Of a DNA stretch of 7,515 nucleotides, positions 5,056 through 7,515 are shown piece by piece; position 1 is the first letter of the stretch; the number at the start of each line of letters is the position of its first letter. The notes under the pieces were generated by a model, which saw only the letters and a list, made by a program, of their open reading frames with translations, was not told where the DNA came from and did no database searches. Source of the stretch: an uncultured Methanobrevibacter sp. (GTDB taxonomy: Archaea > Methanobacteriota > Methanobacteria > Methanobacteriales > Methanobacteriaceae); assembly GCA_946611495.1 (NCBI GenBank), contig CAMODR010000051.1:1-7515 (forward strand). Reading direction: 5' to 3'. A program made the translations under genes and the position numbers.

Positions 5056-6978
5056 TTATTTTATTGTAAGCTTTTTACTTACACTAATTGCAGCAAACCT
5101 ATTGTCTCCTGCAAATTTAGCTGTGAAACTATAAGTTCCTTTCTTATTCAAACTTACTTTTACAGTAGCAACACCTTTTGAATTAGTCTTAGCGGTGTAA
5201 GTCTTGCCGTTTACTGTGAATTTGATAGTCTTTCCAGATACTGGATTGCCTAATTTAGTTTTAAATGTAGCAGTTAATGACTTAGTCTTAGCACTTGCCT
5301 TATAGGATTTATTAGAACTTGCTAATTTAGGCTTTTGAGGGTTGACAGTGATTTTAGCTACTTCAAAAGAACCCATATAGTCATCATCACCAATAAATCC
5401 AATTGCAAAGGTATAAGTAAACTTAGCAGCAAGGTTAATCTGCAATCTTGCTCCACCAGTTGCATTGGTTGTCTTATTATATACCTTACCGTTAAATCCG
5501 ATTTTTATATCCTTATTCGCCAATGGATTTCCATCAATATCTGTTAAGTTTACCTCAAAGTATTTGCCAACTCTTCCATCTACAGCAATAATGACACTAT
5601 CAGTAACCATATCTTGATATTGGATCTTTGTAGCTGTCCTGTTTTTAGTAACATTTACATAAACAGTGTTATTTATTTCTATAGTGTTATTTACTATTTT
5701 TTCTGTGTTAATAACTTTAATGGAATAGTTAGAAGGATTATTGGTTAAATTACCTTCATAAACTAATGCTAAATCAATTAAGCCTGTAGAATTAAGTTTT
5801 AGATTAGCTCTTCCATTATTGTCAGTAGTCAAGCTTCCCATTTCACTGCCATTGACAAGATACTTAATTTTTCCACTTGGAATTCCTTTTTCAAGATAAT
5901 CAGACAATTTAATGTTTATTGTTCCATCATCACTAACGCTTTCAACAGTTAAGCTAGTATCTCCAACAACAGGCTTTTTAGCATTAATTGTTAATTGATT
6001 AAAGGTATGATTATAGAATGATGCACCTTCCAAAACAGAAATGCTTGGGTGGAAAGTCAATGTATTGTTTCCATCAATCAAATAATTCTCTAAGCTTTTC
6101 AAATCCAAATTAAGCACACTTACAGTTGCATCCACATTAGTTAATTCAACAGCATTAGAGTTTGATTCTCCATTGATCCATGCATAAAACTTATTAAATT
6201 CAAATTTTGATGACTCGGAAACATTATACTCAATGATTACAGTTATGTTCTTATTGGTACCTATAGTATAGTCAATATTTGAAACTGTAGGAGTGGAAAT
6301 ATAGACTAATCCATTATTCTTATCATCTGATGTTCCGTTATCAGTTCCGTTGTCATCTGAACCGTTTATATCACCGCTTCCTGAATCCGGATCTATATAA
6401 TAAACTGTCAATATATCATATTTATTATTGCTAAAACCTGCAGAATTTAATAGAGCAGCGTTTGGATGGAAAGTAAGGTTATTGAATCCGCTTACAAGCT
6501 TATTGCTTATAAGTTTCAAATCATAATTGAACTCTTCAACATCTGCAAAAATATTATAAACAGACACCTTATTATCTTCCCCTTCTCCATTCACCCAAAC
6601 ATAGAAAGGTTCCCCTTCCATTTTTTCGAGATTATCTCTATTAGCATCAATGGTTACTGTAATATTCTTATTTTCACCTTTTGTATAGACTATAGCATTT
6701 TGACTAGGACTTGAAACATAATCATAAGGGCTTGCCTTAATTGTCTTTTCTGAATTAGATTTAAAATCGTCATCACTAGATCTTAAATCAGCTATTTGCT
6801 TATCACTATCTGAACTTTCTGAAATTACTTGACTTATTGCCTTAGAATTATCACTTGAATCATCTATAACCACATCTCCAATCTCTTCACTTGCAAAAGA
6901 TTGTGGAATGATAATTAGAATCATCAAAAGCAATAAAAGGAAAGGCAATAAATTTCTTAGCTTAATATTTAAATTCAT
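5056..6978 (-). CDS. Secreted adhesin-like protein with duplicated domain and Ig-like repeats
   Basis: A 640-residue cell-surface or secreted protein resembling Methanobrevibacter adhesin-like proteins. Residues 1-29 form a Sec signal peptide (basic start, leucine/isoleucine core, likely cleavage after SFA). Residues 30-85 are Ser/Asp-rich linker. Two homologous domains follow, about 86-195 and 226-334, sharing YTxGxNKNITVxI, FYxWxNGE, NNxLTFHP or NNLTFHP and a closing AxF. They are joined by a Gly/Asp/Asn-rich linker (196-223). Three Ig-like beta domains come next: about 339-425, 459-547 and 553-640. The last two share GNPxxxKxIKxxxNGKxY and a closing (Y/F)xFxxxFxGDxxx. Many N-x-S/T sequons (for example N105 and N167) could be glycosylated. 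There is no C-terminal membrane helix, so attachment may be through the Ig-like end to pseudomurein, or the protein may be released. The start is supported by AAAGGA (6988-6993) nine bases upstream. Binding partner unknown. Confidence 0.9.
   Translation of the reverse strand: MNLNIKLRNLLPFLLLLLMILIIIPQSFASEEIGDVVIDDSSDNSKAISQVISESSDSDKQIADLRSSDDDFKSNSEKTIKASPYDYVSSPSQNAIVYTKGENKNITVTIDANRDNLEKMEGEPFYVWVNGEGEDNKVSVYNIFADVEEFNYDLKLISNKLVSGFNNLTFHPNAALLNSAGFSNNKYDILTVYYIDPDSGSGDINGSDDNGTDNGTSDDKNNGLVYISTPTVSNIDYTIGTNKNITVIIEYNVSESSKFEFNKFYAWINGESNSNAVELTNVDATVSVLNLDLKSLENYLIDGNNTLTFHPSISVLEGASFYNHTFNQLTINAKKPVVGDTSLTVESVSDDGTINIKLSDYLEKGIPSGKIKYLVNGSEMGSLTTDNNGRANLKLNSTGLIDLALVYEGNLTNNPSNYSIKVINTEKIVNNTIEINNTVYVNVTKNRTATKIQYQDMVTDSVIIAVDGRVGKYFEVNLTDIDGNPLANKDIKIGFNGKVYNKTTNATGGARLQINLAAKFTYTFAIGFIGDDDYMGSFEVAKITVNPQKPKLASSNKSYKASAKTKSLTATFKTKLGNPVSGKTIKFTVNGKTYTAKTNSKGVATVKVSLNKKGTYSFTAKFAGDNRFAAISVSKKLTIK
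5977..6723 (-). repeat. Tandem duplicated about 105-residue domain in adhesin
   Basis: Codes for residues about 86-334, containing two copies of a roughly 105-residue domain I cannot name, separated by a low-complexity acidic linker. Shared blocks are NKNITV, (V/A)W(V/I)NGE and LTFHP. The copies have diverged at DNA level, so the duplication is old. Confidence 0.75.
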
Positions 6979-6987
6979 AATCTTTTG

Positions 6988-6993
6988 TCCTTT
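6988..6993 (-). promoter_or_regulatory. Ribosome binding site of adhesin-like gene
   Basis: AAAGGA on the minus strand, nine bases before the ATG at 6978. Moderate Shine-Dalgarno match; the signal peptide beginning at this Met also supports the start. Confidence 0.6.
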
Positions 6994-7007
6994 GATTTAT
7001 AAGAGTA

Positions 7008-7020
7008 AATTGTATAGAAA
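7008..7020 (-). promoter_or_regulatory. Candidate TATA box of adhesin-like gene
   Basis: The minus strand reads TTTCTATACAATT. Predicted transcription start is near 6990, giving a very short leader of about 10 nt that would barely include the ribosome binding site. Weak support, chosen mainly by spacing. Confidence 0.25.
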
Positions 7021-7082
7021 CAGCAATTAATTCATTTCAAAATTCCCCAATTAATAAATCCTAATAACAAATAACCTAATAA

Positions 7083-7110
7083 TAAAAAATCATAATTAAA
7101 AAATCATAAT
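7083..7110. repeat. Perfect 14-bp tandem duplication
   Basis: TAAAAAATCATAAT occurs twice in direct succession (7083-7096 and 7097-7110). It is flanked by two copies of a 15-bp direct repeat, AATAAATCCTAATAA (7053-7067 and 7115-7129). It lies between the two divergent secreted-protein genes; it could be slippage products or regulatory sites. Confidence 0.7.
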
Positions 7111-7220
7111 AATAAATAAATCCTAATAAACAATCCTTAAAATATAATAAATTTCATTATCATATCTTATGAAAGTTTTTATTAGAACTTTTATATAATG
7201 ATTTCTATTTAGTTAAACCT

Positions 7221-7236
7221 AAACTATATATATAAT
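7221..7236 (+). promoter_or_regulatory. Candidate promoter of right-edge secreted-protein gene
   Basis: AAACTATATATATAAT contains a long alternating TATA core centred near 7230. Transcription would start near 7256, leaving a leader of about 20 nt that includes GAGGT (7265-7269). Spacing to the gene is good for an archaeal promoter. Confidence 0.5.
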
Positions 7237-7264
7237 TGTATAAATAAATTATACTTATAGTATT

Positions 7265-7269
7265 TGAGG
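7265..7269 (+). promoter_or_regulatory. Ribosome binding site of right-edge gene
   Basis: GAGGT, seven bases before the ATG at 7277. Good Shine-Dalgarno match that supports the start of the truncated gene. Confidence 0.75.
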
Positions 7270-7276
7270 TTTTGAA

Positions 7277-7515
7277 ATGAAAACGAATAAAACTATACTA
7301 CTGATAAGCTTATTATTAATTCTTATTTCATTATCTGCAGTAAGTGCTACAGATATCGATTCAAGTCTTAAGGATAATGAGATAGGATCAATTGATAATA
7401 ATTTAAATGAAATATCTGAAAATGATATTTTAGCAAAAAGTGACAGCGAAAATAATCAAGTGAATACAAACCCATACACTATAAGCAAATCAAATAACAA
7501 TTCAATGAAAAGTTT
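7277..7515 (+). CDS. Secreted protein, probable adhesin-like protein (5' end only)
   Basis: The first 79 codons are visible; the frame stays open to the right edge. The protein begins MKTNKTILLISLLLILISLS, a Sec signal peptide with a short basic start and a leucine/isoleucine core, with likely cleavage after AVSA (about residue 24). After it come Asp, Ser, Asn and Glu-rich residues without hydrophobic segments (DSSLKDNEIGS, NDILAKSDSENN), much like the linker after the signal peptide of the neighbouring adhesin-like protein. That composition and the divergent pairing suggest another adhesin-like protein, but no domain is visible, so this is inference. The start is fixed by GAGGT and a well-placed TATA element. 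Confidence 0.85.
   Translation, partial: MKTNKTILLISLLLILISLSAVSATDIDSSLKDNEIGSIDNNLNEISENDILAKSDSENNQVNTNPYTISKSNNNSMKS

Larger units (their letters stand above)
6979..7276. other. Divergent intergenic region between two secreted-protein genes
   Basis: A 298-bp AT-rich region carrying the promoters of both genes. It contains direct repeats at 7053-7129 and a small imperfect inverted repeat AAAGTT...AACTTT around 7170-7195. No coding frame is seen. A shared control region for the two surface proteins is plausible but not shown. Confidence 0.5.

Noticed and set aside
5335..5547. Plus-strand open frames opposite the adhesin-like gene (also 6466-6714)
   Set aside because: Antisense to a gene with a signal peptide and clear repeat domains; their composition looks like random reading of AT-rich DNA.

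Overview
The window looks like a chromosomal stretch of a gut or rumen methanogen of the genus Methanobrevibacter or a close relative (Methanobacteriales). The evidence is the very AT-rich DNA, the archaeal TATA-like promoter elements, an AqpM-type aquaporin, a DUF2193-type protein (a family I know from methanogens), a bile salt hydrolase, and secreted Ig-like adhesin-like proteins of the kind abundant in Methanobrevibacter. The species cannot be fixed from the sequence alone.

Layout. Five genes lie on the minus strand and one on the plus strand. From left to right they are: a rubrerythrin cut by the left edge (1-392, -); a choloylglycine/bile salt hydrolase (496-1473, -); an aquaporin, AqpM (1799-2572, -); a DUF2193-like cysteine-rich protein of unknown function (about 2967-4463, -); a 640-residue secreted adhesin-like protein (5056-6978, -); and, divergent from it, the start of another secreted protein cut by the right edge (7277-7515, +). 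Gaps of 100-590 bp separate the genes, and most appear to be single-gene transcripts. Hairpins followed by T-runs lie just past the stops of aqpM, the DUF2193 gene and the adhesin gene. The bile salt hydrolase has no convincing one, so it may be read through into rubrerythrin.

The gaps hold structure of their own. Upstream of aqpM is a tandem array of four diverged units of about 41 bp (2588-2752). It is built as two copies of an 82-bp A/B dimer, and each unit carries a TATA-like core. The 589-bp gap upstream of the DUF2193 gene has several TATA-like elements, a perfect 18-bp palindrome and a stem that pairs fully only as minus-strand RNA. The divergent region between the two secreted-protein genes has short direct repeats.

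Working together (inference): the genes do not form one pathway. They read as host-gut survival functions side by side: peroxide defence, bile tolerance, water or small-solute permeability, and cell-surface attachment. No CRISPR array, transposon, tRNA or rRNA was seen. I found no strong evidence of a wholly new system. The best leads are the DUF2193 protein with its C-terminal four-cysteine motif and the repeat array in front of aqpM.
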